From: Multifurca ochricompacta
Taxonomy: Eukaryota > Basidiomycota > Agaricomycetes > Russulales > Russulaceae
DNA: 64,000 nt
Direction of reading: 5' to 3'
NCBI GenBank assembly: GCA_022496185.1
Contig: WTXG01000009.1
Span: 620,001-684,000, forward strand
The notes under the pieces are model-generated. The model saw only the letters and a program-made list of their open reading frames with translations. It was not told the DNA's origin and searched no databases. The stretch's first letter is position 1, and every line of letters begins with the position of its first letter. A program made the translations under genes and the position numbers. Of the stretch, positions 33,491-44,983 are shown in pieces.

Positions 33491-35116
33491 TCAACCTGAT
33501 GCTGCTCCTTCCTTCCCCCTTCGAATGTGTCCCTTAATCCAAGTCTTCGCCGTGCGCTTAACGATCACCCTTCGGCCAAGACCCCGCACGTCCACGTATA
33601 TGAGAACGATATTGCGCACCGTACGCGCAGCCAGTGCCGCGTTATCACCTGCCACAGTCCCGTACTTGTGGGAGACGGCGGCAGTGACAGCCGCCCCACC
33701 CGTGTCAACGAGGCGCACGGACGACGCCGACAGCGATGCAAGAATCAGTGCGGCAGAGAGCGCAACACGCGTGCGGGTAGACAGCGGGTGCGAAGGTATC
33801 GTTGTTGTCGTTATTGGTAACTTAGACTGCAGCAGCGGAGATGGCGCACGAGAGCTGGAGGGTGACTTGTCATGGCGCGGCGGAAGGGGCGGCTTGTCGA
33901 GTGAATAGGCCGGTGGCGGTGTAGGAGAGGGACCACGGCTACGCGGTGGGAGCGGAGGCTTAGTGATGCTTGAGGTTGGGGGGGACTGGGAGATGAGTGA
34001 CGCCAACTGCGGCGTTGGGACGGTGAGTGGGGGGGCTCTCCCTTTGCCCTTGTCGGTACCGACAGCGCGTTGGATAAGGCTCTCAACAGCAGCAGCGGTT
34101 TTGTTGCTCAACTTTACCGCGCCACCACTGACGGCATGGATTCTAGTGAGATGCTTCCGAGTCGCTGATGACTGCAGAAGAAGAAGGGTGCGCGACGGCG
34201 GCGCGGCGGCGGGTGGGGTGCTTGGACCCGTACCCGGTGTGGGAGAGGTTGTGCCGGTGGCATGCGGTGATGGTGTGGAATGCGCGATGTAATAGTTGGA
34301 AGCGGAGGTCATCGCACTTGTGAGCAATGTGGTAGTACCAGAGATGACATGGCTGGATCCCCCGGAGTCAGTCTAGTTTTACAAGATATTTGGGGAGAAA
34401 AGGAGAATGGGGGAGACATGCCTGACGAAGACAGCACCCTTCATCATCCAGTCGCGATCCTCACGGGCGACAGTACGCACGAGAACTTCGATATCTTGAA
34501 GGTCCTCGACCGTATCCGTACCTTCGGGCAACTCGACCACAACTGGATCGTTCTCATGACCCTTTTCCTCAAGTGATGGATCCTCGAACACCTTAACCGA
34601 CTGGTCCAGCGCACTGACGATCTCCCTATTATCTTCGTTCATAAGGACAAACCGCCCGCGGAGGTCCTCTTCAGGCCTCACCTCCTCTTCTATGGGTATT
34701 CCGGAATCATGATCCAGACCAACTGCAGGAGACACTGCCCGTGAGTCGCCACGAAAGTCTGCAGCATAGCCGAGAAGCACGCTGTGGAAGAGCTCAACGT
34801 CTTCCGCATTCTCGGGCGTCAAGGGAATTTCGACGGTGAATTCGGAGTCGTCCCGAGTAGCATGGAAGATGTAGCGTCGGGCACCAGAGGGTAACACGGA
34901 CTCTGTGATCGTACGCGCTGGGTCAAGCGGCGCTTCGAACGTGCCGTTGTCAAGAAGACGCAGAATGAGCAGTACGTCGCGGGTCACAGTAACCTCTGGG
35001 ATAGAAAAGGTTACATATTCGAGAGCGAGTTGACTGGTGTGTGTCCCAGTTGAAGATGAGGTAAAGGTCGCATTTGGGATTGCGACGAGGATGTAGGCCT
35101 CAGGTATCGCAGACAT
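33491..35116 (-). CDS. Senescence/spartin-domain protein
   Basis: Two exons. Exon 1 from ATG 35116 (MSAIPEAYILVAIPNATFTS) contains an N-terminal beta-rich region and an acidic linker (PIEEEVRPEEDLRGRF). The intron (GTCAGG donor near 34413, AAACTAG acceptor near 34374) leads to DSGGSSHVISGTTTLLTSAM. The rest is the senescence-type domain: SASNYYIAHS, LTRIHAVSGGAVKLSNKTAAAVESLIQRAVG, a Pro-rich insertion with PPLPPR repeats, and RVALSAALILASLSASSVRLVDTGGAAVTAAVSHKYG. The family (spartin in animals, ERD7 in plants) associates with lipid droplets or membranes. An internal insertion splits the domain, as is common in fungal members. No frame break is seen. Confidence 0.75.
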
Positions 35117-35564
35117 TTGGGGATCAAGAAGGCCAAAAGTGATGCTTTTGAGCTGCCAAAGCCAAGAAGGATGTATGGGCTGCGCAATGCAATGCGAGCA
35201 TGAAGCATGGAACGGGGGTGTATAGCCTTTCGCAGACTGTCCTCCCCGACACTGAGGCGTAAACCAAAACTGACATTCTCAATGATGAAGTTGTTGTTGC
35301 TCTAGTTGTTTAAAAATGAACGACCACTAGCAAACACACCCTCAGGCTGTTCAGCTAGTTCATTATTTCGATTCAATTTGATATGTTTCACGTAACGTTA
35401 ACAAGACAAGACTACGACGTAAAAGTTAATAAATAATTCGTTTCCTCGCTCGGGTGACTGTAAGGGACTAGAGAGTAATTATTCAGGTGGGGTTACGTCG
35501 CCGGAGATGTGATCGTGCCGTCTTGTTCTCCTTAGGCCCGTCTGATTGTGAGGACGTTCAGTCC
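35117..35564. other. Intergenic stretch
   Basis: About 450 bases between two minus-strand genes. It should carry the promoter of the senescence-domain gene. No motif or repeat stands out. Confidence 0.45.
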
Positions 35565-36831
35565 TCATCCTTCCCTTGCATAATCATTTGACTTACCTCT
35601 AGGCGTCCTTATTTCGACGTCGCGCCCTCTTCTCTTGGTTTCGATGGCGTCCTCCTCGGACCGTTTCTCAACGCTCTCTCCTTCCAACAAGCTCGGCTCT
35701 GGCAAGGGTTTACGTTCGGTTGTAGCACTCGTGGTAGGCACAATTGCTCTGAATCTGGGCCCGTATGCACGAACGGCGCGGTTGACGTAAAGCACAGAAA
35801 GCACAATAGCGCAGGCGGCCCGTGCAGTTTTCACATCAAGCGGGGCGACATCCTGACCAAAAGAGCCATCTCCTTTTGTTGCTTCCGACAGATGTGCGAG
35901 GCCAAGGGGTGAGAAGAAAGCGAAGAAGAGAGTATGTATGTGAGTAAAGAAGGGTTGGCCATGCGTCAACGTCGCGTATAATCCCGTCACGAGTGGCGCA
36001 GCCCAAAGATCTGTTGCGGTCCAACCACTAGGAAGTAGCTCAGGAGGGGTTGTCACTTCTATCGGCGTGGGGCGTAGAAGAGAGAAGAGATTGGCAAGGA
36101 AGGGTCCGCCATTTGGGATGATCTGGACTTGTAATCAGCGATGATATAAAACAGTGGCTTAGCACGTAACACGTACGAAAGCAGTCAGCAGAAGGGTGTA
36201 TGAGGACGTGGCCACGGCAGGTGAGGCGTGTCCTGTAACCACTCTCGGTATCACACTGCATAGCAGGGTGTACGGAAGAGTGCATGAAGTATGGTTAGGG
36301 GAATTTCGGTGAATATGGATGGACTTGGGACAGTGGGCAATATATCGACAAGTGTATGCGCGCCAAAAAACGCGGGATAAGTGCTAGACATAAAGAAAGA
36401 AGGTCGTAAACCAAGCCAGGGTGCTGAAAAAAACATCCGTATTCGAGAGAAAAAAAGTAAGATAGTCTCTCCCGAAGATGATGGGAATGAGAAGGAATCA
36501 CAACCCACCGGCAATGGCTTCACCACCATGGACCATCACGAGGGTCGCAAAATAATCGCGAACGCGGCTGCGTGGCTCAGGGAGCTCGTTGGCGGCCGCA
36601 CGTCCTGATTTCCCGCTAGATTTCCCTTGTCCTTTGTTTTGTGACCAGCTGCGGGCAGCCTTGCAACGTACTGATCCAAATACAACTCTCGTATCTGACG
36701 GAGGAGCAACGCAACACGGAGGGCACCTGCGACATCTAAGAGGAAACGGGTGCGCCTAGCCATGCGAGTGCAGGTACTGGCCTCAAGGCATAGTCGTAAA
36801 AGGAGATAACTGGAGAGAGGAGTGAGGGCAT
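35565..36831 (-). CDS. Multi-spanning membrane protein, paralog A (frame-broken)
   Basis: Starts at ATG 36831 (MPSLLSPVISFYDYALRPVPALAWLGAP) and matches the plus-strand gene at 38712 almost end to end: DVAGALRVALLLRQIREL, RSRVRDYFATLVMVHGGEAIA, APWLGLRPSFF, FGAHTLVDILPTVP, SSYTLLLTAF, and PPELLPSGWTATDLWAAPLVTGLYATLTHGQPF. Five to seven hydrophobic segments suggest a multipass membrane protein. I see a weak resemblance to TRIC-type channels (GG after a helix, then an LG..P loop), which I would not rely on. Three one-base breaks: 36742-36743 (GG on +), about 36609-36614, and 36274-36275. The C-terminus after position 35600 may continue through another intron (donor GTAAGT near 35605). It starts 95 bases downstream of the RAD18 stop, on the same strand. 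Confidence 0.7.
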
Positions 36832-36925
36832 AAAAAACAGGGATGGGGGTTGCTAAAGAGTGGTAGCTTGAGAGCAACGGCGGATGATGGATTATACACA
36901 TGCACATGGTTATCAACTATCACTA

Positions 36926-38532
36926 TCAACCTTCTGGATCCGAGTCTACCACAATCGCATCAGTCTCGCCTCCGCCTCCACCTGCCACCTTTAGCCTTTT
37001 CCACCGGTCTGACGCAGGACCAGGACCAGATTCTGACCCTACCGCCGACTCCACAACCAGCGTTTTTGGGCTATTGGGTTGCTTTGGTGACCCGTGCACG
37101 GGGTTCACCCGAGCACGCTGAATGAGCTTATCAAACTCTGCTTTGTTCGCACGCTGTTGTGGGATTGATTACGGCCAAAGTGCGAGAAAATAGAAAGAGG
37201 AGAGCGCACCCTGTATTCAGTAATGTCAATCTTCAAGGGGTCTTTTCTTGCCCCGCGACGGTCTTCCTCCCAACGCCGCATCTCCAGCTGGAGCTCAGCT
37301 GGTCGCTTGCGCAGGATTGGACTACGGTCAAGGTTCGCGTTATACAACGCCACCCATCTACAATACGACACATACATTAGAAAATATTCCCGTTTTCATA
37401 GAAGGGTAAATAGTAGTCAGTTTTTTACTAACCTCTCATGTCGCGCAATGAGTTGGGGCCGATCGCCAGTAGTGGAAAGGTTATAAGCGGCGAGGAGATC
37501 ACGGATCTGCTTGTCCTTCAAGACAGTATAAGAAGCCTTAGGAAGCGGGTTATCGACCTCTGCCTCATGTTTTTCCCTATGTGATCCAACTCCACATCAG
37601 CGTCATGAATGAGAAATGACGTGTTATGAGGTGTTACGCTCACTTGTCTTTTCCGCTTCTCGTGCCATTAAGAAGCTTTGACCACGCGTCCTTCTGCCCA
37701 GACTTGCTCGAAGATGCGATTTTCCCACTAGACAAGGCTGAGTGGTATTTGCAGTTGCTGTCTAGATGATCATTTATCATTGTCATGGGAACACTCTTCG
37801 CGCAGACAGGGCATTCGATGCTTGAGTTGCCTGTCACATAATCGTGTAAGTTCACGGTCCCCAGTGCACAGACGAACGGCCTTACTCCCCAATGCTGGGG
37901 TGCCGGACGACATCGCCATCTCTCGCTCTGCGTCATCGTCTGACGAGCCAACGTCAGACCTCCCAGACCTTCTCTGATGCGAAACCATATCCGGAACGAC
38001 CCCTGAAGGGCGAGCATTGGGTTTGCGCCTTTTTGTGGGTCTCGACGCCTCGATTGCCTTGGTTTGCCCATTTAGGGTATCGTTTATCATATGGAGTACG
38101 AACCGTCTGCAAACGGTGGGTGCGCATCAATTACCCCATTCATGGTTGTCGCATAAAACTTAAGGACGTGCCTTGCGTCTTTCCATGCTGTAACCGCCTC
38201 TTCCATTGTTGGATTTACTCTTATGCTACTGATGGTGGTTTCTCTCCAACATGTGGGGCATGCTGGTTTCTCGCCGAGTTGGTTGCGTGCACACTGTGTG
38301 AGAGAAGGCCAGTGATTAAGGTCCGTCAAAGGCCAAGCATCGGGCGTACTAGCGAGCAGAAGCAATGTCCACATGTGAGCACGACAGGCGCCTCGTAGAG
38401 CTCCTGACAAATGTTACAGCGCAATGCGCCGTCAAGATCCCTGAGACCTGGAACTGTAGATGATGGGGGGAAATCTGTAGGGTCTTGTACATCTGTATCA
38501 TCAAGCAACTCTTTCAGGTTGACCTTCCACAT
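36926..38532 (-). CDS. RAD18: Postreplication-repair E3 ubiquitin ligase RAD18
   Basis: Monoubiquitinates PCNA with RAD6 at stalled forks. ATG 38532 (MWKVNLKELLDDTDVQDPTD) leads to the C3HC4 RING: LRCNICQELYEAPVVLTCGHCFCSL, joined by an intron to CARNQLGEKPACPTCW. Then EEAVTAWKDAR, a GC-AG intron (donor GCACGT near 38174), NDTLNGQTKAIEASRPTKRR, and the UBZ zinc finger SIECPVCAKSVP...NDHLDSNC. Further exons give the SAP domain (YTVLKDKQIRDLLAAYNLSTTGDRPQLIARH) and ERWVALYNANLD, typical of RAD18. The C-terminal exon ends DAIVVDSDPEG at 36926. Domain order RING-UBZ-SAP is diagnostic. All junctions keep frame. It is flanked by two diverging copies of one membrane-protein family. Confidence 0.92.
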
Positions 38533-38711
38533 AGGATAGGTAAGGCAAGGTTAGGTTATACGACCAGAACTGGTCGACAGTTGCAGTTGACTGTTGCTCG
38601 CGTCGCGTAATTAACGTGACCTTCCACGTGATTTATCAGGTGGCATAAGACAACAGACAGACAGACAGACAAACAAAAGCATAAAAGTATAAGATTATCA
38701 TCATCATCGTC

Positions 38712-39917
38712 ATGTCCTCCGCTGCCCTCGTTGCCTCTATTGTCGCCCTTTATGATTACGCCCTTTATCCAATCCCTGCTCTTGCGTGGATGGGAGCTCC
38801 TATCTCATTCCTAGATATCGCAGGAGCTTTCCGTCTTGCTTTAATTCTCCGTCAACTGAGAGAGGTGTTTCACAGAGATCACCTCATCAAGGTGAATAAT
38901 AGGCAAACGTTGAAGGACCGTGCATTAGAGCCGCTCGAACAGCGGAGTCGTGTTCGCGACTTTGCGACAAATCTTATCATGGTTTTTGGTGGTGAAGCCG
39001 TTGTTGGTACGTGTGTCATATACATCTCATTCACTGACTCGGGTCTGATTTTTGTCCCCTTGTCTCCACTTGCCCCCCCCCCTTCCCTTCTTTAGCCCCG
39101 TGGCTTGGCATACAACCGTCTTTTATCGTCTCTGGCGGTTATCCCCTACTGTTTTTGAGTGCCAGCGCACTTATAGACACAATACCTGCCGTTCCAGAGT
39201 TATCTTTGTTCACTGAGTTGCCGTTATCGGGTGTCGACGCTCTAACTCGCGCAGTTCTCTTATGCAATTTCATTCCGTCAATGATCACCACGCACACGTC
39301 TCCTACAGTATCAACGTCCCCGTACACACTACTGTTAACCGCATTCGTACGTCCTAAGCTATAGATTGGGTTTCTGAACCACTGACTGGAGGTAGATCGC
39401 TGCTAATGCCGGCCCCTTGTTTGTTAACACCTTCTCTCTTCTGCGTCCCACCCCGATGACCTTTATGACTCCTCCCGAGTTACTGCCTTATGGTTGGACC
39501 GCAACCGACTTATGGGTTGCACCCCTTGTGACTGGTCTATATGCCACCCTAACGCACGCCCAGCCGTTTTGGGCCCATCTCCATGCACTCCTATTCTCTT
39601 TCTTTTCCCCCCTCGGGCTTGCACCGCTCTCATTCCCATCAGCGAAGCCCGACGCAGGAGTTGTGGAGGGTGTAGTCGTCCCGCTCAATGCCAACGACGC
39701 CCGCGCTGTATGCGTTCTTGTACTCTCCACGCTGTTCAGTTTGCGCGCCGTGCGTTCATTTAGCTCAGTGGTTGCCAATTTCGAGCCTTCTCGTGCGACA
39801 TTGGTAACGAGCGTTCCTACGCCGATACTGAGCACCAGCGAGGGTGAGAAGTTTGAGAGGGAACTAGCCGCACGCGTCGCCGGCGCTGGGAAAGGTGCCA
39901 GAATAGACCCTCTCTAA
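38712..39917 (+). CDS. Multi-spanning membrane protein, paralog B (intact)
   Basis: Three exons, ATG 38712 (MSSAALVASIVALYDYALYP) to stop 39917. Conserved blocks shared with the minus-strand copy at 35565-36831 are: ALAWMGAPISFLDIAGAF, LALILRQLREV, RSRVRDFATNLIMVFGGEAVV, APWLGIQPSFIVSGGYP, LIDTIPAVPELSLFTELPL, YTLLLTAF, RPTPMTFMTPPELLPYGWTATDLW and VAPLVTGLYATLTHAQPF. Both introns fall at equivalent places (after GGEAVV and after LLLTAF), so the copies arose by DNA duplication, not retroposition. Several hydrophobic helices are spread along about 340-350 residues. No known family is recognised with confidence. Expression would start 180 bases from the divergent RAD18 start. Confidence 0.75.
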
Positions 39918-40436
39918 TCGTAAGTTCTCCTAGTTTACCCCACTTTAACTTACAGAGAGCTGAATATTTCTTGGACCTTGAAGATTTTCATAACGTATAG
40001 ACCCGCGAAGTCTTGCCTGCCGTCATCGTTCGATACCGTTCTATCTCACCACCCAGGTTACGTCAACGTCGTAGTAAGAGCTTTATATAACTTACGTGAA
40101 GGCTATGTAGACGCATCCCGACAGGAACATGCGTGAGCTTATGATATTTGCTAGAATTGAGATGCTTTGACACTTCCTTGTCCTCGACGGCTGTGGCTTT
40201 AGTGTGTCTATGTCTATACCTTGGGCTTGTGGCTGACCTTACCTTACTACCAACACACGTGATCGGCGGTCTCGTATCAATGTGGCTTGCTCAATTTTTT
40301 GTTTCCCGTGCTTGTGCATCTCCCCTTGTGGCGGATTGCTTGGACTGACCACCTTTCTTGATCGTTAGCGACTCTATAAAACTTACGATGAACTTCCCGG
40401 AACCCAGTTCTTTACCTGTCTATCCGTTACCTTAAC
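39918..40436. other. Intergenic stretch
   Basis: About 520 bases. An open frame at 40148-40348 is hydrophobic but has no family resemblance and is not called. Expected content is the terminator of the gene ending at 39917 and the promoter of the next. Confidence 0.4.
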
Positions 40437-41184
40437 ATGTCAAGCACCAATACAGTGCGTTCACCTTCTCATTATCGAACTGTAAACTCAGCCACTTCTA
40501 GATCCCTTCCACAACCACCCTCATTGGCAGTGCCAATGAGCGTGTATTACACGACTCTTATAGACTGCGGTTCCATTCTTTTATCTCCGCCAAACTATCG
40601 CCGAGTCGCCTACCATTCTTCCGCTTACGGGAATCCCAGTCAGCCGATGCTCAAGCTAAAGAAATGCCAAACCCTAGAAGCCTGCATGGAGACTTCCAAA
40701 TGCACACTATGCTTGCTTCTTGCGACGCGAATGACCAGACGCGTGTTGGCCAGTCCATTTGGGATCACGGAAAATATAAATGTGCTGAAATTGTGTGTAT
40801 CCATCGCCGCCCCCGCATACATTTTTTCATTTTGCTTCTGATGCTGATTGTACACTGTACACTGAACAGCTTCGTCTTGAATCGACCGAGGATGTCCTGC
40901 GGGTTAAAATGTACGAGTCCTTCACCCGGGTCACGCTTTTTCTCCCCGACGATTTTCATGGCGTGGTCCAACGCCTCGGGGACTCAGGGAGGAGTATCTC
41001 CTGTTCACGCGCTGCCCTGTATCTCAGGGAATCTAACAACCTGAGATTCAGCGGAGTGGTGGATGGGACTGAAGACCAGATTCTTGTGCGCACTGAGAAG
41101 ACTTTGCACGTTTGCGTCGCAGGCGACGACCCGCTAGTTCCCCGCACTGGGCGCTTCAGGCGCAATTCTAGCTGGAAAAATTAG
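40437..41184 (+). CDS. DUF7330-like protein 1, exon structure uncertain
   Basis: The supported part is the C-terminal exon ending at 41184: DADCTLYTEQLRLESTEDVL, RVKMYESFTRVTLFLPDDFH, GVVQRLGDSGRSISCS, VVDGTEDQILVRTEKTLHVC. From memory the combination of a beta-strand-rich domain with LPxDFHGxxxRxGDxGRSI matches a fungal domain of unknown function (DUF7330). The upstream part (ATG 40437, MSSTNTVRSPSHYRT) is in open frame, but the junction between about 40640 and 40830 is not resolved and may include another one-base break. A second gene with the same kind of domain lies at 42849-43700. Function unknown. Confidence 0.45.
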
Positions 41185-42848
41185 CATTATTTTGCAAGAT
41201 GCGTTTTATATAGCTTACATGCTGATCGTTTTTTTTATTGGGTTTAATTATATACATCCTTGATGGAACCGTAAAAGTGCCTCATTCTTCTCCTCAAGCG
41301 CACTGCCGTGATTCCTATAAGCATCTGGCTCCTATCACCCCATTACAGGACTGTATCAGAGTCAAGAGTGCCGGACTCTAAAATGTAGACTGACTGTTTC
41401 ACCCAGTACGGCTACTGTATCACGCGAGGTCCAGGCCATGTGACAGCTACGAAGATGAACTGACGATGTTCTATGGCCTTTTTGTTATCAGGTTGGACGT
41501 CGGTGGCGTTGCGGTCGCTGTAGTTTTGCTCCATTCGTGACATGCTACCATCAGAAAGACCATCTTCGAAGGTGAAGACCTGCAGTATGTCGCTTTGACC
41601 GTTCCTCCAGCAACGCTTCCAAATGTAATCGTCCTTTTGTACGGACGGTTATGATTTTGCTGTATCCCGTGGGGCTGGTTCATGCGAAACTGAAGTCTCC
41701 ACATCTTGGCATACTTTTGAAGCACCTCGTCGAGCAGCTCGGCTGCTATGGCCCTTTTAAGAAAAGCAGTAAAACCGGTGGTAATTATTTACCGATGTGT
41801 CTATTAGCCGCCGTCATTGATCTCCCAGTGACACTTCCGCGGGCTTCCGACTTCTGAAGCCAAGTACGAGACTACTTTTAGCGGAACAAGTCTGATTATT
41901 TGGGGGGATGGTCGACATGACTAGTAAGTATTGGGCAGACCATTACACCTGAGACTGATCACTGTCTCGTTGACTTTGGTGCGTGAACTGATCTCAAACT
42001 AGCTAGATTGTCAAAGAGCCAAATACTGTGTTGGTCTCAGGAAAATTGAAGCTCGGATATGAGGGCAGACAGGATCCTGGAAGGGCTATGTGGGCCACCT
42101 CAGCAAGAGTCAGGTTGCCTACTAAGAGAGATCATCAAGTGGCCGAATGGAGATTCGGAGCGGTAATTGCGGGCCAGACTCGGCTCAGTACAAACGATTC
42201 CCGCGCGATTGCTACATGAAGAGACCTAAGACCTATCCGGGTAATCTGAGTTCTATCTGTATTGTAAGTATAGAAGTATGATCGGATTAGGGCCAACGAA
42301 ACAGGTTGGCCAACTTGTTTTTTTTGCAGAAGTAAAGGCCCACGGCCGAGGAAAAGTGTTGAGGGTACTGATACGAGGTACGAGGCAAGAGCCAGACGAT
42401 GGGTTGCTGTAGGAGATCATTGCATTGACAACGGTGATACCGTGAAGGCCGATGCATGTTACGGGTACGTTGAACGATTGAACGAACGAATGTTGTTGGA
42501 GTGTGAATCCCGAAAGTGCCGATAAACAAAACACACAACACATAACCGGTAAGTCCGGTGCCCCGGGTTTGAAATAAAAATAAGTTTTACCGCGTATGGA
42601 CGTTGTTGTTGTGTTGTTGTACGGTTGGGGGATGAAGGGTGAGGGTGAGAGTGAGGGGGTGAGGGTGAAGGTGAAGGTTGAAGGTGAAACAACAAGTACA
42701 AGGACAGCCTTAAAGGGTCTCCCCTCGCTCGCTTTCCCCTCGTTTATAAAAAAATAGAATAAAGTGAGTTCATCAACTCTTGCCCACTCCCCCCCTCCCC
42801 CCCCCTCCTAGTAAACTAGTCCTCAGGCTTAAATATATAATCTCACTC
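41185..42848. other. Intergenic stretch, 1.66 kb
   Basis: No gene can be supported. Open frames at 41471-41857 on both strands lack motifs. A purine-rich GGTGAGGGTGA-type tract lies at about 42630-42690. A C-rich run lies at about 42790-42810, just before the next gene. Remnants of mobile DNA are possible but I see no ends or coding traces. Confidence 0.4.
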
Positions 42849-43700
42849 ATGTTTCGATCAGTCTCGAGTCCATCGGTGAGTAATTCGTCAGTTAGTGATC
42901 TTATCCACTCACTGACACCCATCTTCCACCAAATAGTCATCTTCGCTCTCTTCCGACGAGGATTCTCTGAAGCATGTTTGTATTCCTTCTTGTCGTCCTT
43001 TGCATTGTTTTGACCATTCCTTCAGTATCAGAGCCTCCGCACTGGCACGCACAAAGTACATTATCAACCTCGCCAGCAGTGGGATTTCATAACAGATGCC
43101 AACGAACACCCTGTAGATCTTTCCCTCGTTCTTCCTCACTACCGTGCCCTTAATCAACCCACGGGGCACCGTATGGGCATCTATGTTCACAGTAGTGGCG
43201 AAATAAAATCCACTATCGTAAGTGGCGCGACGTCCTATGTCTATGTCTCATAGAGTTCACCGCCAATTCTCCCTGCAGTGCCGACAATCATCTCGCACAC
43301 CTTTCTTCTTTTCTGTCTGCTCTTCCGGTACCGCACCTGTAACACTTTACCTTCCATCCAACTTCTCTGGGAGAATCTGCTTCTCATCATCCCCGCTCAA
43401 AGTCACCCTCTCGGCCGGATTTACAAACCATATCTTTCCCCGTGTTCGCTTCGCCCGCCTTTCCAACTCGCAGTATGAGGACCCAGACGAATGCGATGAG
43501 GACGGTTCGGATCAAGTTGTGATCACGCAGCCGGTCATGTCGCCCTTCGCATGTGGGATGTCGTCGAGGGTGCACCAGAGTGCGTTGCACGTGAGAGGTG
43601 GCGCAAGATGTGCCGTCGTACTACCAGCTCCTCCAAAAACTTACGAGCGGAGCAGCGAACCCTGCAAGCCATCGACTGGGATTTTCTCCTTGACGATTGA
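42849..43700 (+). CDS. DUF7330-like protein 2, one frame break
   Basis: Short first exons from ATG 42849 (MFRSVSSPS, then SSSLSSDEDSLK) are followed by YQSLRTGTHKVHYQ and YVHSSGEIKSTI. After an intron comes EFTANSPCSADNHLAHLSS. The next exon carries APVTLYLPSNFSGRI, SPLKVTLSAGFTNHIFPRVRFA, an acidic stretch, then MWDVVEGAPECVARERWRKM and the terminal IDWDFLLDD, which I associate with DUF7330 proteins. The frame must gain one base near 43524-43527 to join the beta domain to the MWDVVEG tail. Splice positions in the first half are tentative. Related to the gene at 40437, so the two may be a tandem duplicate. No enzymatic motif. Confidence 0.55.
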
Positions 43701-44039
43701 AATCTCTTCTCTCTTCTTTTTATCACACTGTTTCTCTTTAATGTTCTTTTCTCGGCTTAGTACAAGGTGAACTTTCTGTCCCGTCGCATTCTTCACTTTT
43801 TGGGTTCCTAGCATCATTTCCCTCATAGCCCCTTATTTGCCATTCAAAGCCTTACGTGTAGCACCCACTTCTTGCCCGCCAAGCTGTATTTTTTATCAAA
43901 CCCTCCGTTTTATGCTACGCAGGTTACATCGTGTGGCATTATTAATAATACACAACTCCATGCCTCGACATAAAATGACATGGCATAAGCATCAACCTTT
44001 TTGAGTGCTATCGATACATTGAAACCATGGAGAAATAGG
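43701..44039. other. Intergenic stretch between convergent genes
   Basis: About 340 bases between the DUF7330-like stop (+) and the CIA2 stop (-). No structure beyond expected terminators is seen. Confidence 0.45.
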
Positions 44040-44719
44040 CTAAAGTCCGCGCCGTCCCACATTCTCCAAACAAGTTTCCAAAACGTCCACGAGAGCCGGG
44101 TTCTCAAGTGCTGCGGCGACGCGCTCTTTGTCATTTAGCTGTTTATTGACTGTGTTAACGTTTGTGGTGTTTATTGATATATATATTGTTTCTCGTAGAA
44201 AGAAATTACGACGAACCTGCGTGCTCACTCTGGTGCGATCCAGGTTTGACACGGATATCGACCTTGAACCTGGTTGGCAGCGCGCGAAGCAAGCGAACGC
44301 GGATAGATAGCCCTATGAGCGTGGACATGCCACAATGCGGCACCGTTGGGGTGAACTCGACAAGTATGTGGCTGGGAGCCACCGTGACTTGGGGTGCAGA
44401 AACGACGGCTAGTTGTTCCAATGTCATCGAGCGGTGTTCTGGGTCGCTGATGAAACGTATCAAGTCTTTTGAATGAAAATGATAATCAGATCCAGCTTGG
44501 GACTGGATGACGAAGGAGAAAGGGAGAGAGTCAGACCGAAAATTTCGTCTGCATCGATTGGCTCAGGCTCGTCATCATCAGTGTGGTAGGTAGTGGAATC
44601 ATCGTCATCTTCATCATTTAAAAGCCATAGAGATTGGCGCGCTTGAGCTGTTCTTCTACGAGTTGTTGGTCGTGCGGACGCGATGATGTCGGATTTGGGT
44701 TGAAGACTTCAGAAGTCAT
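44040..44719 (-). CDS. CIA2: Cytosolic iron-sulfur assembly targeting factor CIA2/MIP18
   Basis: Hands Fe-S clusters to nuclear and cytosolic apoproteins together with CIA1 and MMS19. Three exons. Exon 1 from ATG 44719 ([10 protein letters not shown]) runs through an acidic linker ending DADEIF. Exon 2 has [49 protein letters not shown] (with the reactive Cys of the family) and [17 protein letters not shown]. Exon 3 is [20 protein letters not shown] to the stop at 44040. The order is diagnostic of FAM96B/MIP18. Exon 1 is out of frame with itself at 44691-44692 (GG on +): one extra C on the coding strand joins [10 protein letters not shown] to [13 protein letters not shown]. Since CIA2 is essential in yeasts studied, a sequence error is more likely than gene loss. 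Confidence 0.9.
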
Positions 44720-44983
44720 TCTAGCTTCTAGCCAAGGAAGTTGCAAAGTTAAAGTTGGCAAGTTGGCAAGTTAAGCAGAGAGGCAGAGAGCAGAGGCAGG
44801 GGCAGAAAACAGCAAGCAGCAGCAATATCAAGTGAGTGAAATGGGCTAGCGGGCCGATCGGGCCGATGGGTTGACCCTCCTGTGCGTGGCTTTTCTTTTC
44901 ATTCAATCTCGTATCGACACGGATTCACTTTTCAACATACTAGGACTACTTACTTGCCGTCTTATACGTTCTAAGAACCCTGA

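Noticed and set aside
33366..33908. 180-codon plus-strand frame
   Set aside because: Antisense of the Pro-rich senescence-domain exon; composition reflects the other strand.
36832..36925. RAD18 and membrane paralog A as one fused gene
   Set aside because: RAD18 ends with a clear stop after DSDPEG, and A has its own ATG matching the start of paralog B.
41471..41857. Possible genes on both strands
   Set aside because: Short overlapping frames without motifs or consistent splice sites.
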